Assembly: GCA_021613375.1 (NCBI GenBank)
Contig: CM038721.1
Coordinates: 2,237,486 to 2,301,485, forward strand
DNA from: Megaleporinus macrocephalus
Lineage: Eukaryota; Chordata; Actinopteri; Characiformes; Anostomidae
Direction of reading: 5' to 3'
DNA: 64,000 nt
Shown: piece after piece, positions 1-10,430 of the stretch
Numbering within the stretch: the stretch's first letter is position 1
How the letters are laid out: each line of letters opens with the position of its first letter
Notes under the pieces: generated by a model
What the model saw: only the letters and a program-made list of their open reading frames with translations
Told to the model about the DNA's origin: nothing
Database searches by the model: none
Position numbers and translations under genes: made by a program

Positions 1-374
1 CCTGCATGGTCAGTGGAGCTGATACAGTGGACAGTGAGTGGAGGTCCTGTATGATCAGTGGAGCTGATACAGTGGACAGTGAGTGGAGGTCCTGTATGGT
101 CAGTGGAGCTGATACAGTGGACAGTGAGTGGAGGTCCTGTATGGTCAGTGGAGCTGATACAGTGGACAGTGAGTGGAGCTCCTGTATGGTCAGTGGAGCT
201 GATACAGTGGACAGTGAGTGTAGGTCCTGTATGATCAGTGGAGCTGATACAGTGGACAGTGAGTGGAGGTCCTGTATGGTCAGTGGAGCTGATACAGTGG
301 ACAGTGAGTGGAGCTCCTGTATGGTCAGTGGAGCTGATACAGTGGACAGTGAGTGGAGGTCCTGTATGGTCAGT
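1..374. repeat. 45-bp minisatellite, about 8 units
   Basis: Eight near-identical 45-bp units, each containing ggagctgatacagtggacag, with single-base variants such as ggtcag/gatcag and ggaggt/ggagct. Because 45 is divisible by 3, the array reads as an open frame of 15-residue repeats (core SGADTVDSE); this is a by-product and not evidence of a gene. The array starts at the window edge and may be longer. Confidence 0.95.
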
Positions 375-405
375 GGAGGTGGTGTCTACAATGTTATGGC
401 TGACT
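1..405 (-). mobile_element. Terminal part of palindromic DNA element (copy A), truncated by window edge
   Basis: The stretch ends in a terminal motif (gttatggctgactg, about 391-404), the reverse complement of the ends seen at 8716 and 52511 (caccaatcagccata). It is almost wholly occupied by a 45-bp array. The same family recurs at 1296-1475, 8716-9465, 42641-42756 and 52511-53498. I recognise it from memory as a widespread long-palindrome fish repeat with no transposase; the superfamily is not assigned. Confidence 0.6.
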
Positions 406-1295
406 GATGCATATATTTTTATATTTTATATATGCAACTATGTAATTGAACTCTGTTCTGATTGGCTGGGGTGCATTGCGTATCTCTCCTTATAGCTTTA
501 GTGTGAAATATTAAGCTAATGATCTGCTGAGGCTCGTGTGTACTTTTCTATTCAACGTTTTCTGCTTTTTCTTCCCGCAACAGAAGAATGACTCACACTC
601 GCAATGTCCAAAGGGTGTTTGTACGCAGGAGCAGAGACATTTTTAAAGATTTAAACCTGATGAAGTGTTTGTGCCACTAGTTGACATAGAAACAAACAGG
701 AAAAAGCTGAACTTGTCCGCGGAGAACGTAAATTGAATGTATATTAAATCTAAAAAATAATAGATCCATTTAAAAAAACAACAAAAACCACAACAATAAC
801 TCCATAATAATTCAGTTATGCATGCGAGCGCAGTATATCTCCTGTTTCAAGCCCAGAGCTGGGCTTCTTCTGAGGCGCGCTGTATAAACAGACCTTAAAC
901 TTCTCGCTCAAGAGAGGTTCTCAGAACAAGAGTCCTCGGGGCAAAAGAGCCTGCATGAACCCGCATTTATTAAAACTTTCTGGGGCTGATTTGCATACAC
1001 AGAAATGGGTTAGCTGGGAATTAATTGAGTTGAGCACGGTGGGAGGTAAGGGGTCTAAGTGCTCCTCTGGATTCTGCTCATGCTCGAACTCTTGACTTAC
1101 GAACTTAATCATTGTCATTTGAACTTAAACACACACACGCCCAGATCTCTGAGAGGCCTTTTCCGCTGACCCCAGCACACTGCTTACAGTAGGCTGTGTT
1201 CGGCAGCTGGGGGGCCCACCTGCAGCTCAGGTCCAGAGTTCAGCCAGCTTGGTGGTTTCACTGCTCTGCTCATCTGATGATAGTGTTCGCTAGAT
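406..1295. other. No gene or clear repeat recognised
   Basis: AT-rich single-copy-looking sequence. Short frames occur but none has a recognisable domain, splice context or repeat relationship within the window. An A-rich run lies near 760-800. Confidence 0.4.
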
Positions 1296-1475
1296 GTGTT
1301 GGAGTTCAGTATATGAACCACCTCCTTATGTCTACACTCACTGTCCATCTTATCAGCTCCAATGACCATACAGGAGCTCTTTGTAGTTCTACAATTGCAG
1401 ACTGTAGTCCATCAATGGTCAGGACCCCCCACAGGACCACTGCAGAGCAGGTATTATTGGGTGTCTGCTAGAGCT
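1296..1475 (+). mobile_element. Palindromic DNA element, unexpanded fragment (copy D)
   Basis: This is the left-arm sequence of the element at 52511. It has an end-like start (gaaccacctccttatg), then a single 45-bp-type unit at about 1332-1376, then the arm with tcaggaccccccacaggacc and cagagcaggtattatt. Unlike copies A, B and C it carries one unit only, so it appears to show the pre-expansion state. Confidence 0.7.
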
Positions 1476-1827
1476 AGGACAATGTGTTTCTATGAGAATT
1501 GGTTTTCTCTCAGTTTTAACTTACACCACGCAAAATACCGCTAGCAACCGTCCCCGACACGTTTTCCAACCCTATACCGTATGATGAGGAAGGCAATCAC
1601 AGTTGCTATAGCGATGACATGGCGCCCATATATACAGTGGAAAAGTCAGACAGGTGGAAAAACACAGTGGAAAAGTTTTAGACCAGAAGTCTGTGCTACC
1701 CCAATACCATTTCACTCGACCACTGCTTTATTATATTATACTATTATTTTATTTATTCTGATATCGCTTCTATGGACAATATCACTTTAAATAGATTCAT
1801 CTTCTTAGATGACCTATGCAAAGTTTC
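1476..1827. other. No gene recognised
   Basis: AT-rich sequence with no recognisable coding frame or repeat partner in the window. Confidence 0.4.
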
Positions 1828-2335
1828 TACACTACCACTCTATCACTTTAGAATTTCATTTCATGCAATTTTCATGCAATTCACAAACAATATTGTTCAT
1901 TTCTCAATTAATGTAAGTGTATCAGATGATTTTAAAGAATAAAAATGTTTGTATTAAAGTCTATTTTTGTATAGAGGCTTATTTAACATATAGTCTATCA
2001 TCAGTAATTCTCAGTCCTCTGTCTAAATCTCCTGGTACGACCACCAATCCAAGTTAAGGATGTTATTGGACTAATTGGTTGTTAGGACACTCTTGATCAA
2101 TTGTGATCACAGCTGAAAAACATTCTACTAATAAGTGAGTATAAAAGGGAACAACATTCTAGGTTAGTTTAGTATCTGAAGATCAGCAGTTGATGGCTTG
2201 CTGACCGACTCACAATGACCAGAAAGAAACAACTTTCTTTAGAGACCCGTCAGTCCATTGTTGGGTTAAGGAAGAAGATACTCCATTAAAACAAGAACGT
2301 TTCACTCTGATCCCAAACTTTTGAGCAGTAGTGTA
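1828..2335 (+). mobile_element. Internally deleted Tc1-like element
   Basis: The right end reads caaacttttgagcagtagtg followed by TA, typical of fish Tc1-like ends. A weaker counterpart, tacactaccactc, begins at 1828. Inside, an ATG at 2215 opens a 24-codon frame beginning MTRKKQLSLETRQSIVGLRK. It resembles the first helix-turn-helix of Tc1 transposases, then stops and runs straight into the 3' end at about 2290. The catalytic domain is missing, so this is a deletion derivative. The left boundary is less certain than the right. Confidence 0.55.
2215..2289 (+). pseudogene. Tc1-like transposase N-terminal remnant (24 codons)
   Basis: The frame ATG...TAA encodes a basic peptide with RKKQLS and TRQSIVGLRK, resembling the start of Tc1-family DNA-binding domains. 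No DDE catalytic residues are present because the middle of the gene is deleted. It is not expected to function. The assignment is by motif resemblance only. Confidence 0.5.
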
Positions 2336-2592
2336 TATGTGTCCTCCTGTATATCTTATGTATATTTTTGGTATATGTTTTGTATATTCGTTTATATATT
2401 TCAGTTATTACTAAATGTATATATTCTAGCTTAGTTTTACTTCATTATTGTCTATTTATTGTATGCACTGTTTCTACTACATATATAATGCTGCCCTGCT
2501 GTAGAGTTGTATCTGAGCCTCACTCCAAACATTTCAATGCATATATGTCCTGACATGACGTGCACATGTCAAATAAACTTGAAACTACCAAG
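2336..2592 (+). mobile_element. LINE 3'-end-like tail
   Basis: AT-rich tail ending in gcacatgtcaaataaacttg near 2563-2582. A terminal gtgacaaataaa-type motif is characteristic, from memory, of several fish non-LTR retrotransposon 3' ends. No coding part remains. Confidence 0.4.
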
Positions 2593-2835
2593 CTACAAAT
2601 ATTTTTTTGAAGTTGCCAAATAAGGAGGAGGACGTGTCGCCCAGCCAAACGATGCAGCCCTACATGAGTTTAACGATACATTTTGTTAACGACACCTGGG
2701 CTCTGCAAAGCATCTGCCTTCAAAAAACAAAAAAATATAAATAAAAAAAAAGTTTAACGCCATATCACCCAGCTCTAGTATCCTCTTTTCTGGACTACAT
2801 TTTAATCATACTGGCTATGTTCCATAACAGAACTA
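2593..2835. other. No gene recognised; A-rich stretch
   Basis: Contains an A-rich run at about 2720-2752 and nothing else recognisable. Confidence 0.4.
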
Positions 2836-3345
2836 CACAGTGGAGTCACATTATTATGACCACCAGTGACTATCCAGAGTAACCACTGTGTGCAGCACAG
2901 ACCGCAGCTAGACGGACTGGGAGACTCAGTAAGGTGCTGGTAGGAGGTCACAGGTATCTGGAGGTATCATGCTGACTGCAGTGCATCCCACAGCTGCTGG
3001 AGGGAGCGTGGAGGAGGATCCATAGAGCCAACACCACCATCCAGGTGGGCCCACAGATGTTCAGTTGGGTTCAAGTCTGGGGAATTAGGGGTCCAGGGTA
3101 GAACTTGGAAGTCTTGGTCAGCTCTTCCAGCCAGTGTGGGACATTTCTATCTGTGTGGCGTGTCTCATTGTCTTGCTGGAAGATCAACCACCCCAGAGAA
3201 GACCATCAGCATGTATGGTGTACATGATCTGCAAGGATGGATTCAGACCCTAAATGGTTGAGAGGGTCTTCCACATGGAGGAGTGGGTCCAGAGAATGCC
3301 ACCAAAACATGTCCAAGGTTCAAAGTAGTAATGTGACTCAACTGT
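2836..3345 (-). mobile_element. Tc1/mariner-like element relic
   Basis: Imperfect terminal inverted repeats flank the element: acagtggagtcacattatta from 2837 and its counterpart acagttgagtcacattacta read on the minus strand from 3345. TA dinucleotides lie beside both ends. The interior holds the 3' part of a transposase on the minus strand, so this is a truncated Tc1-like copy of about 0.5 kb. Confidence 0.7.
2870..3190 (-). pseudogene. Tc1-like transposase C-terminal relic
   Basis: On the minus strand, FQQDNETRHT is readable around 3152-3181, followed in another frame by SPDLNPTEHLWAHLD around 3042-3086. In Tc1 transposases the D of FQQDN is the second catalytic aspartate and SPDLNPxEHLW carries the third catalytic acidic position. 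A frameshift separates the two motifs and the N-terminal half is missing, so the gene is dead. Downstream residues (PPRSLQQLWDALQ) fit the usual C-terminal extension. Confidence 0.7.
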
Positions 3346-4059
3346 ATGTAGGGTTTTGTTATATATCAGTAGATTTGGGTTCAGGATTTTAAGAAATAAC
3401 TGCTTTTTAAAAGAAAACCGAGTAAAATATTGGCTTCATCATTCATCATCTTACACACCTGAAGATCAACAGCACAGAGACCACAGTGCTGAAGATTCCA
3501 CTACACCCATGTATGCTTTCAGGATCAACAAACAAACAAACAGAGATTAGTCTGAGGCTATATTTGGTCGGGTGAAGGGAGCATAATTTTAGCCTACGGA
3601 GATGTTTGCCAAGATATAGTTTGGAGCATGCAATCTGTGGACGCAGCTTTCCCTCGGATGAACCATATGGCCACTGCGGGACTGACTCCTCGCTTTAAAA
3701 AAAAATAGCAGAAACTGGGTCACCGAGCAGGACCACAATGAAGTAACTCAGAGCGCTCGACCAGAATGAGCACACATATTCATCACCAGCCTTCTGCATA
3801 ATTCAACAGCATCTGAATATTAAGGCTATTTTTGAATGCCATATATACTAGTACATACCAGTAATACCAGTGGCTAGTGTAGGCCTACCGGTCATCCACA
3901 GTGGGAATGCCTCTCAGTGTTGTTTTTCTTTTAACCAATACAGCTCATGAGGTGGTTAACTTGTTAGCCGTTAGCTAGCTAATATAAAAAGCTAGGAAAT
4001 AGGCCTCACCTGTAGCAGACTGAGGTGTTAATAATAAGATAATCAATTAATCAATTAAC
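3346..4059. other. No gene recognised
   Basis: Sequence without a recognisable domain or a repeat partner in the window. Short frames only. Confidence 0.4.
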
Positions 4060-4380
4060 CTTTATTTTTTTCACTCAGGAGTACATTGCTGGATACCCTC
4101 ATTTACAGTGTAGTTGAGCATTACAATTGTTAAACAAAAAGGGATTGAACATAAATTAAAATTAAGTAAGATAAATCGTAAAAAAGAAAAACAAATAAAA
4201 ACTGAATAAGAAACTAAAATCAGGAATAAGACAAAAGTAAAAAATAAGTCAATAAAAGTAGATATGAATATAGTAGTAAAACATAAAATAGTAAAATAAA
4301 TAGTAATAAAAATATAATAGTAAAAGGAAATTAAAATTAAAATAAATAAATAAATAAAAGAACAACTAAATATCAAAATC
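4060..4380. repeat. Dispersed repeat, partner at 50537-51000
   Basis: Shares long blocks with 50537-51000, for example acaattgttaaacaaaaagg, the preceding gtacattg...accctc...ttacagtgtag segment, and an A/T-rich tail of agtaaaa/ataaaa blocks. The two copies are in the same orientation. The family looks like a common fish interspersed repeat that I cannot name. Confidence 0.65.
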
Positions 4381-4507
4381 ACTGGCAGGTCGTGCTAATT
4401 AAAGGTGCTATGGCTAGAAGTGCTTCAGCCAGCGTTGCTGTGTTCAATAAAAGAGCATTCATTTGAAGTGCTAATGTTTCCCGTGTCCTGTTGGCCGAGC
4501 GGTGTTT

Positions 4508-5690
4508 GGACCCAGTAATCTTGAACGTAGCATTAACCCCAATCCAAAATCTAATCTTAATCCTCATCTTGATTTTAATTCTAAACATGACCTTGACGTC
4601 AACCCAAAATCCAATCCTAACCCTCATCCCAGGCCTAATCCTGACCCTAAGATTAACCTCAACCAAAAACCTAATCCTAACCCTTACTCTGGCTCTAATC
4701 CTGACCCTAAAATTAACCTTAACCAAAAACCTCATCCTGACCCTAAACCTGGCCCTAATTCCAGCCCTAATATCAACACAAAACCTAATCCTAACCCTCA
4801 CCGTGGCCCTAACACTAACCTTAACCTCAACTCATAACCTAATACTAACCCTAATACTAATTCTAACCCTAATATCAACCCAAAACCTAATCCTAACCTT
4901 CACCCTGACCTTAAACCTGACACTAATGCTAACCTTAACCTAATGCTGACCCTCAACCTGGCCTTAATTCCAAACCTAACCTCAACCCAAAACTTAATCT
5001 TAATCCTCATCCTGACTCTAATTCTGAACCTGAAACTCAACCCAAGGCCTAAATCTAATCCTCTCACTAGCCTTTATCCTGACCCTAAATTTAACAAGGA
5101 CACAAAACCTAATCCTAACCCTCACCCTGGTCTTAAACCTGACCCTAATGCTAATCCTAACCGAAAACCTAATCCTGACCCTCAACCTGGTCTTAATCTT
5201 AACACTAATCTCAATAAAAAACCTAATGCTGACCCTCAACCTGGTCTTAATTCCAAACCTAACCTCAACCCAAAACTTAATCTTAATCCTCATCCTGACT
5301 CTAATTCTGAACCTGAAACTCAACCCAAGGCCTAAATCTAATCCTCTCACTAGCTTTAATCCTGAACCTAAATTTAACAAAGACACAAAACCTAATCCTA
5401 ACCCTCACCCTGGTTTTAACCTGACCCTAATGCTAATCCTAACCGAAAACCTAATCCTCAACCTGGCCTTAATCTTAACACTAATCTCAATAAAAAAAAA
5501 TCCTAACCCTTAGCCTGGACCTAATCCTAACTCTAACCTTAATCTCAACACAAAACCCTAATCCTAATCCTCACCCTGGACCTAATCCTGACCCCAACAT
5601 TAACCTCAATACAAAAACTAATCCTAACCCTCACTCTGGCCCTAATCCTGACCCTAAACTTAACCTTAACACAAAACCTTATTCAGCTAA
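4508..5690. repeat. Degenerate hexamer array related to CCCTAA (telomere-like)
   Basis: About 1.2 kb built from 6-bp steps such as cctaatcctaaccctcaccc, with variants ccctga, acctaa, ccctgg and tcaacc. Exact aaccctaa blocks occur, so it resembles a decayed interstitial telomeric repeat, although that origin is inferred. A 283-bp higher-order duplication is visible (4937-5219 and 5220-5502). The 6-bp step keeps several frames open on both strands; on the minus strand they read as RVRIRF-like two-residue alternations. Confidence 0.85.
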
Positions 5691-5752
5691 AGCTTGTTGA
5701 GGAAGTTGATGTTCTCAGATGCTTCACTGTTGCTACATCATTAATATGTTTC

Positions 5753-6510
5753 CCTTACAGAAAATAAGTATACTTAAAGTTCATTTTATTAAGTATACTT
5801 TATGTAGTTACTATACTAATGTCATTGTACTAGTAGTACGTTTGTATATGTACTATTTTAATACTTCTTGGGACTTAATTGGTCCACTTTCTAGTTTTTA
5901 AAAGTATACTTTTAAGTACACTTTAAGTGTAAGAGTAGTAAACCAAGTATACAACTAGTTTAAATCTTTTGTACTGAAACTACACTAAAAGTAATCTTAA
6001 GGGTTTACTGTTAGTTTACTAGCTTGTAAGTTTTCTTCAAGTGAACTTAACATAATACTTATAATTTACTGCTTATATTATTATTGCACTTTAAAGTATA
6101 TGACTAGGTTTAAGGGTTTTTTTCTACTTAAAATAGAACTTTAACAATGTTTACTTACTCACCAGTGGACACACGTAAAATAAACAAGACACACTCAGAT
6201 TATAAACATATTAGTATTTTTATAAATCTTTGTAAATCAAAATTTAAATAAATATTGTACTGGATGTGTTTTTGTGCAGAGCAAGAATACTTACTTCTAC
6301 TATCTCAATCAAAAGATTAAGTACAAGTAAAGACCAAATATACTTAGACTGTTCTATACTTGTCAGTATAACCCCAGCATACTAAAGTATAACTGTGTTT
6401 AGTATATCACTGAGAAGTACATCAAAAGTAAACTGAAAGTATACTCACTTCCTTTTAGTTTAAAAAAAGTAAACTAATGGTACACTTGAATAAACTTCTT
6501 TATTGTAAGG
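5753..6510. mobile_element. AT-rich non-autonomous element with short inverted ends
   Basis: The left end ccttacagaaaataag and the right end, read on the other strand as ccttacaataaagaag, form an imperfect inverted repeat about 758 bp apart. The interior has many copies of aagtatactt and similar self-complementary steps. No coding sequence is present. The boundaries are plausible but no clear target duplication is seen. Confidence 0.45.
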
Positions 6511-7143
6511 CTTATGTTACTGAAAGTCTGTTGAGCATCTATTTCATCTAAACAGACCCTCCAAATACAGTGTCACCACTATTACCCCTAATATTTATTT
6601 ATATTTTGGGGGTGTATGTGGGGAGTGGGGGTAATTGTACTCCACTGTGTTGGCTCAGAAAAGTTGGCTCAGCTTCGGTTCCTCTGCTCTTAGACGGCGA
6701 GAGAACTAGACGTTCCACTGCCGTCATATAAATCACTGGTTCGTTTTAGACTCAGTCCTCGTTCCCTTCGCTGGAGGTGGTTTTATATGTTCGTCTGATT
6801 GAACACAAGTATGTGTATTGGAACACAGTCTGGCTGCTGGATAGCACTGTTACTCCATCCAGCTTCATAACAGGAGATGAATGGGAACATGCACAGTGAC
6901 ATGATGAAAGATTACAGGGCTGTTAATCATGTGCGCCAGATTTCTCTCCCAGGTTAATGGAATCCATATGTTCTAGTCATCGTCGCCCATCACTGAGTGG
7001 AGATGTTCCATGATTCAGTGAGTACAGATTATAAATATTAAGGCTTCATCGAGTGTGAAGCAACAAGGGGCTGTGACCTGAAATGCGGGGGCTGTTGGAG
7101 CACCTGTAGAATTCCTTCTTTCAAACCTGATGCTAATCACATG

Positions 7144-7145
<2 letters not shown>
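6511..7145. other. No gene recognised
   Basis: Mixed-composition sequence with no recognised domain or repeat partner. Confidence 0.4.
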
Positions 7146-7212
<67 letters not shown>

Positions 7213-7222
7213 ATATATATCC
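7146..7222. repeat. (TA)n microsatellite
   Basis: Nearly pure TA tract interrupted by one ttt near 7198-7200. Confidence 0.95.
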
Positions 7223-7487
7223 TCGTTAAGATGTATTAAAAGCCTTAAAATAAATAAATTTTTTATTGCAGAAGCATAATCTCACACTGAAAACCATAAC
7301 CTTTAACTCAAGTGAATTACAAACAATCCCTGACTATTTTTCATAAAAGCACCTGTTCCACAATTATTGGCACCCCTTGCAATTCCTAGAAAATTAATGT
7401 AATTGAAGCATTTCTGTCATCTCTACTGTAGTTTATAAAGTTGATCAGCGTATCAAGGAACCTGTTTTCCTGAGGTATAAAAATGAT

Positions 7488-8520
7488 GTGACACAGAGGC
7501 CTGTTTCTCTTACACCTGCCCATATCTCACCTACACCTGCCCATATCTCACCTACACCTGCCCATATCTCACCTACACCTGCCCATATCTCACCTACACC
7601 TGCCCATATCTCACCTACACCTGCCCATATCTCACCTACACCTGCCCATATCTCACCTACACCTGCCCATATCTCAACTACACCTGCCCATATCTCACCT
7701 ACACCTGCCCATATCTCACCTAAACCTGCCCATATCTCACCTACACCTGCCCATATCTCACCTACACCTGCCCATATCTCAACTACACCTGCCCATATCT
7801 CACCTACACCTGCCCATATCTCACCTACACCTGCCCATATCTCCAGTCAGAGGAACCATCAAGAAGTTAAGAACATCTGGAACAGTGGTGGACAAGCCTG
7901 GACGAGAATGCAGGTTCATCTCACCATCACGCTTAGTGAGGAGGACGGTAAGAGAGGTAGAAAGTTGTCCAAAGCTCTCTGTTAGAGAACTGCATCAAAG
8001 AGGTCTCTATAACAACCATCATGTCACTTACAGGCATAAACAAGAACGTCTGGAGATCACTAAGCGGTACTGGGACTTCAACTGGGACCGTGTGCTTTGG
8101 TCAGATGACACCAAGAGAGAGCTTTTTGATAACAAACACTCTGAGTGGATCTGGCGTAACACAGAAGATGAGTATGCAGAAAAGCACCTCATGCCCACTG
8201 TGAAGTATGGGGGGAGGATCGGGGATGCTGTGGACCTCTTTCTCTTCCAAAGGCCCTGGGAACCTTGCCAGGGTGCATGGCATCATGAACTCTTAAAAAC
8301 ACCAGGACGTTTTTAATCAAACTCTGATGGCCTCTGCCCAAAAGCTGAAGATGGGTGGTCACTGGATCTTTCAGCAGGATAATGACCCTAAACATGTGAC
8401 CATATCTACAAATCAAGCTCCTCCCATGGCCAACTCAGTCCCCAGACCTCAACCCAATTGAAAAGCTGTGGGGTAAGCTGAAGAGGAGAGTGTACAGGAG
8501 AGGTGGACGTTCTCCTATCT
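7488..8520 (+). pseudogene. Tc1-like transposase, frameshifted and with an internal array
   Basis: After the array, one frame (about 7885-8220) reads VDKPGRECR, ISPSRLVRR and then WDRVLWSDDTKRELF, the first catalytic aspartate region, and PTVKYGG. FQQDNDPKH with the second aspartate (8369-8395) is in a second frame, and [11 protein letters not shown] with the third acidic residue (8439-8471) is in a third frame. At least two frameshifts therefore split the DDE triad. The N-terminal DNA-binding domain is replaced or interrupted by 16 TPAHIS-type repeats. The gene cannot make an active transposase. Confidence 0.85.
7509..7844. repeat. 21-bp minisatellite (16 units) inside Tc1 transposase
   Basis: Sixteen units containing cacctgcccatatctca. 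The unit is 7 codons, so it keeps a frame open reading TPAHIS repeats. It interrupts the 5' part of the transposase frame, just before the region where the family's conserved sequence resumes (cagaggaaccatcaag). Confidence 0.95.
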
Positions 8521-8715
8521 TGTGAAATGTTATAGGAAAAGATTAAGTGTGACTTGTTGGTTGTACAAAGCATTAACATCAGGGGTGCCAATAATTGTGG
8601 TACAGATGACTTCCTGTAAAAGAGTTATTTCTTAATGTGGGATTTTTCCCCACTGAATAAATTTATTAGAGGTTGGATGTTTTCTCTTTTTTTGCATTGT
8701 ACTGTGTAATATATG

Positions 8716-9465
8716 CACCAATCAGCCATAAAATCAAACCACACTGTCCACTGTATCAGCTCCACTGACCATACAGGACCTCCACTCACTGTCCACTGTA
8801 TCGGCTCCACTGACCATACAGGACCTACACTCACTGTCCACTGTATCAGCTCCACTGACCATACAGGACTTACACTCACTGTCCACTGTATCAGCTCCAC
8901 TGACCATACAGGACCTACACTCACTGTCCACTGTATCAGCTCCACTGACCATACAGGACCTCCACTCACTGTCCACTGTATCAGCTCCACTGACCATACA
9001 GGACCTACACTCACTGTCCACTGTATCAGCTCCACTGACCATACAGGAGCTCCACTTACAGACTGTAGTTCATCTGATTCTCTGTATACTTTATTACTCT
9101 GTTCTTTAATGATCAGGACCCCCACAGGACCACCACAGAGCAGATACTATTAGGGAGGTGGGTCATTCTTAGCACTGCAGTGACACTGACGTGGTGGTGC
9201 TGGTGTGAGTAGGTCAGACAGTGCAGTGCTGTCCACTGTCCACTCTATTAGACACTCCTACTACTTGCTGGTCCACCTTGTAGATGTAAAGTCAGAGACA
9301 GTAGCTCATCTGCTGCTGCACAGTTTGTGTTCCTCTAGTCCTTCATCAGTGGACACAGGACGCCGCCCACAGGACACTGCTGTCCGGATAGTTTTGGTTG
9401 GTGGACGATTCTCAGTCCAGCAGTGACACTGAGGTGTTTAAACACTCCAGCAGCAGCAGAGTTGT
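8716..9465 (+). mobile_element. Palindromic DNA element, left half (copy B)
   Basis: Starts with caccaatcagccata, then seven 45-bp units, then arm sequence including atgatcaggacccccacagg, gtgacactgacgtggtgg and the central ctcagtccagcagtgacact. The matching right arm is missing. The arm sequence is nearly the same as the element at 52511. It has no coding capacity of its own. Confidence 0.75.
8743..9052. repeat. 45-bp minisatellite (about 7 units), inverted relative to 1-374
   Basis: Reverse complement of the unit at 1-374; the core here is ctgtccactgtatcagctcc. Variants include one cggctc unit and units with tacact or tccact. Frames on both strands stay open only because 45 is divisible by 3. 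Confidence 0.95.
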
Positions 9466-9975
9466 GGATAATGAGTGTTTAGAAACAATGATTTGGTTTT
9501 AATGTTTTGGCTACATAACATATATTGCTGTTTACTGCTATAAGACTATCATTTCAGAGATGCTTGTTTTTCTTTGGACAGCGACGATACTGTAGTCAGT
9601 TTTCTGGAGATATTTCAGAGGAGATGAGATATTAGTATACTGCAAACAAGCTGTGAAGAAGTGAGTACATGTATATTTGGAGATACAGATATCAAGTCTT
9701 CATTTAGACAGTGTTGATGAATTAAGGGGATGTAATTTAACAACTTACTTAAAATGAACATGTTCTGTCACCTTTAATTTAATTAAAATAAACAGAAATG
9801 CAACTTTCTTCTATTTATATCACTTCTACAGACGAGTCACACTGAAATCAGGTGCAGCCGAGCAGGTGCCAGTGATCAGAACACCTTCTGAGGAGGAACC
9901 TGTCTTATTTAATCCTCAGATATCTGCTCTGGGTGGCTGTTTATTATTGAGACGTGTGGTGTCATCATGTCTAGA
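9466..9975. other. No gene recognised
   Basis: AT-rich sequence between two transposon relics. No domain or repeat partner was identified. Confidence 0.4.
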
Positions 9976-10430
9976 TAAAAAGAGATCTGTGAGATCTTCA
10001 GGGAGTAACTCGTACATACTTTTGAGGGGTTTAAGAAGGTATTCCAAATATTGGAAATCATTCAATCCACTGTCCAGAAGACAGTCTACAAGCACAGAAG
10101 ATTTAAAACCACCAGCAACTCATCCAGGCCAGGTTGCCCCAGCCAAATGAACCTGAGCGCAGATGCATAAGCTGCTATAGAAGGTCTGTAAGAACCCCAG
10201 GTAGCAGGTAGCTCTGAACACTACTGATGTCAAAAAGCATGCATTTATCAGAACCATTAATATCAGGACTTCCAGAAAAGGTGATATGGACAGATAGTAA
10301 AAGGCCGTAGCATCAGAATCTATGTTTGGCAAAAACCAAAGACAGCATTGGGTCAGAAGAGCCTCCTACCAGCTGTGAAACATGGCGGCGGAGGTGTTAT
10401 GGTGTGGGGTTACTGTGCTGACTGACTTGT
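9976..10430 (+). pseudogene. Second Tc1-like transposase relic
   Basis: Degraded plus-strand Tc1-type sequence. The clearest part, 10366-10419, reads LPAVKHGGGGVMVWGYCA, matching the conserved PTVKHGGGxVMVWGCF segment just after the first catalytic region. Upstream pieces (gaaatcattcaatccactgtc, ttaaaaccaccagcaac) lie where the family's N-terminal half is expected, but stops and frameshifts interrupt them. No inverted ends were found, so the boundaries are approximate. Confidence 0.6.

Larger units (their letters stand above)
7350..8608 (+). mobile_element. Tc1-like transposon with 28-bp inverted repeats
   Basis: Ends at 7350-7377 and 8581-8608 are inverted repeats matching at 26 of 28 positions; the shared core is ccacaattattggcacccct. 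Between them is a plus-strand Tc1-type transposase broken by frameshifts, and a 21-bp tandem array sits in its 5' half. At about 1.26 kb without the array effect it is close to normal Tc1 size. It is non-autonomous because the gene is broken. Confidence 0.85.

Noticed and set aside
4379..5513. Long open frames with RVRIRF- or NPNP-like repeats
   Set aside because: Caused by hexamer periodicity; several frames on both strands are open through the same sequence.
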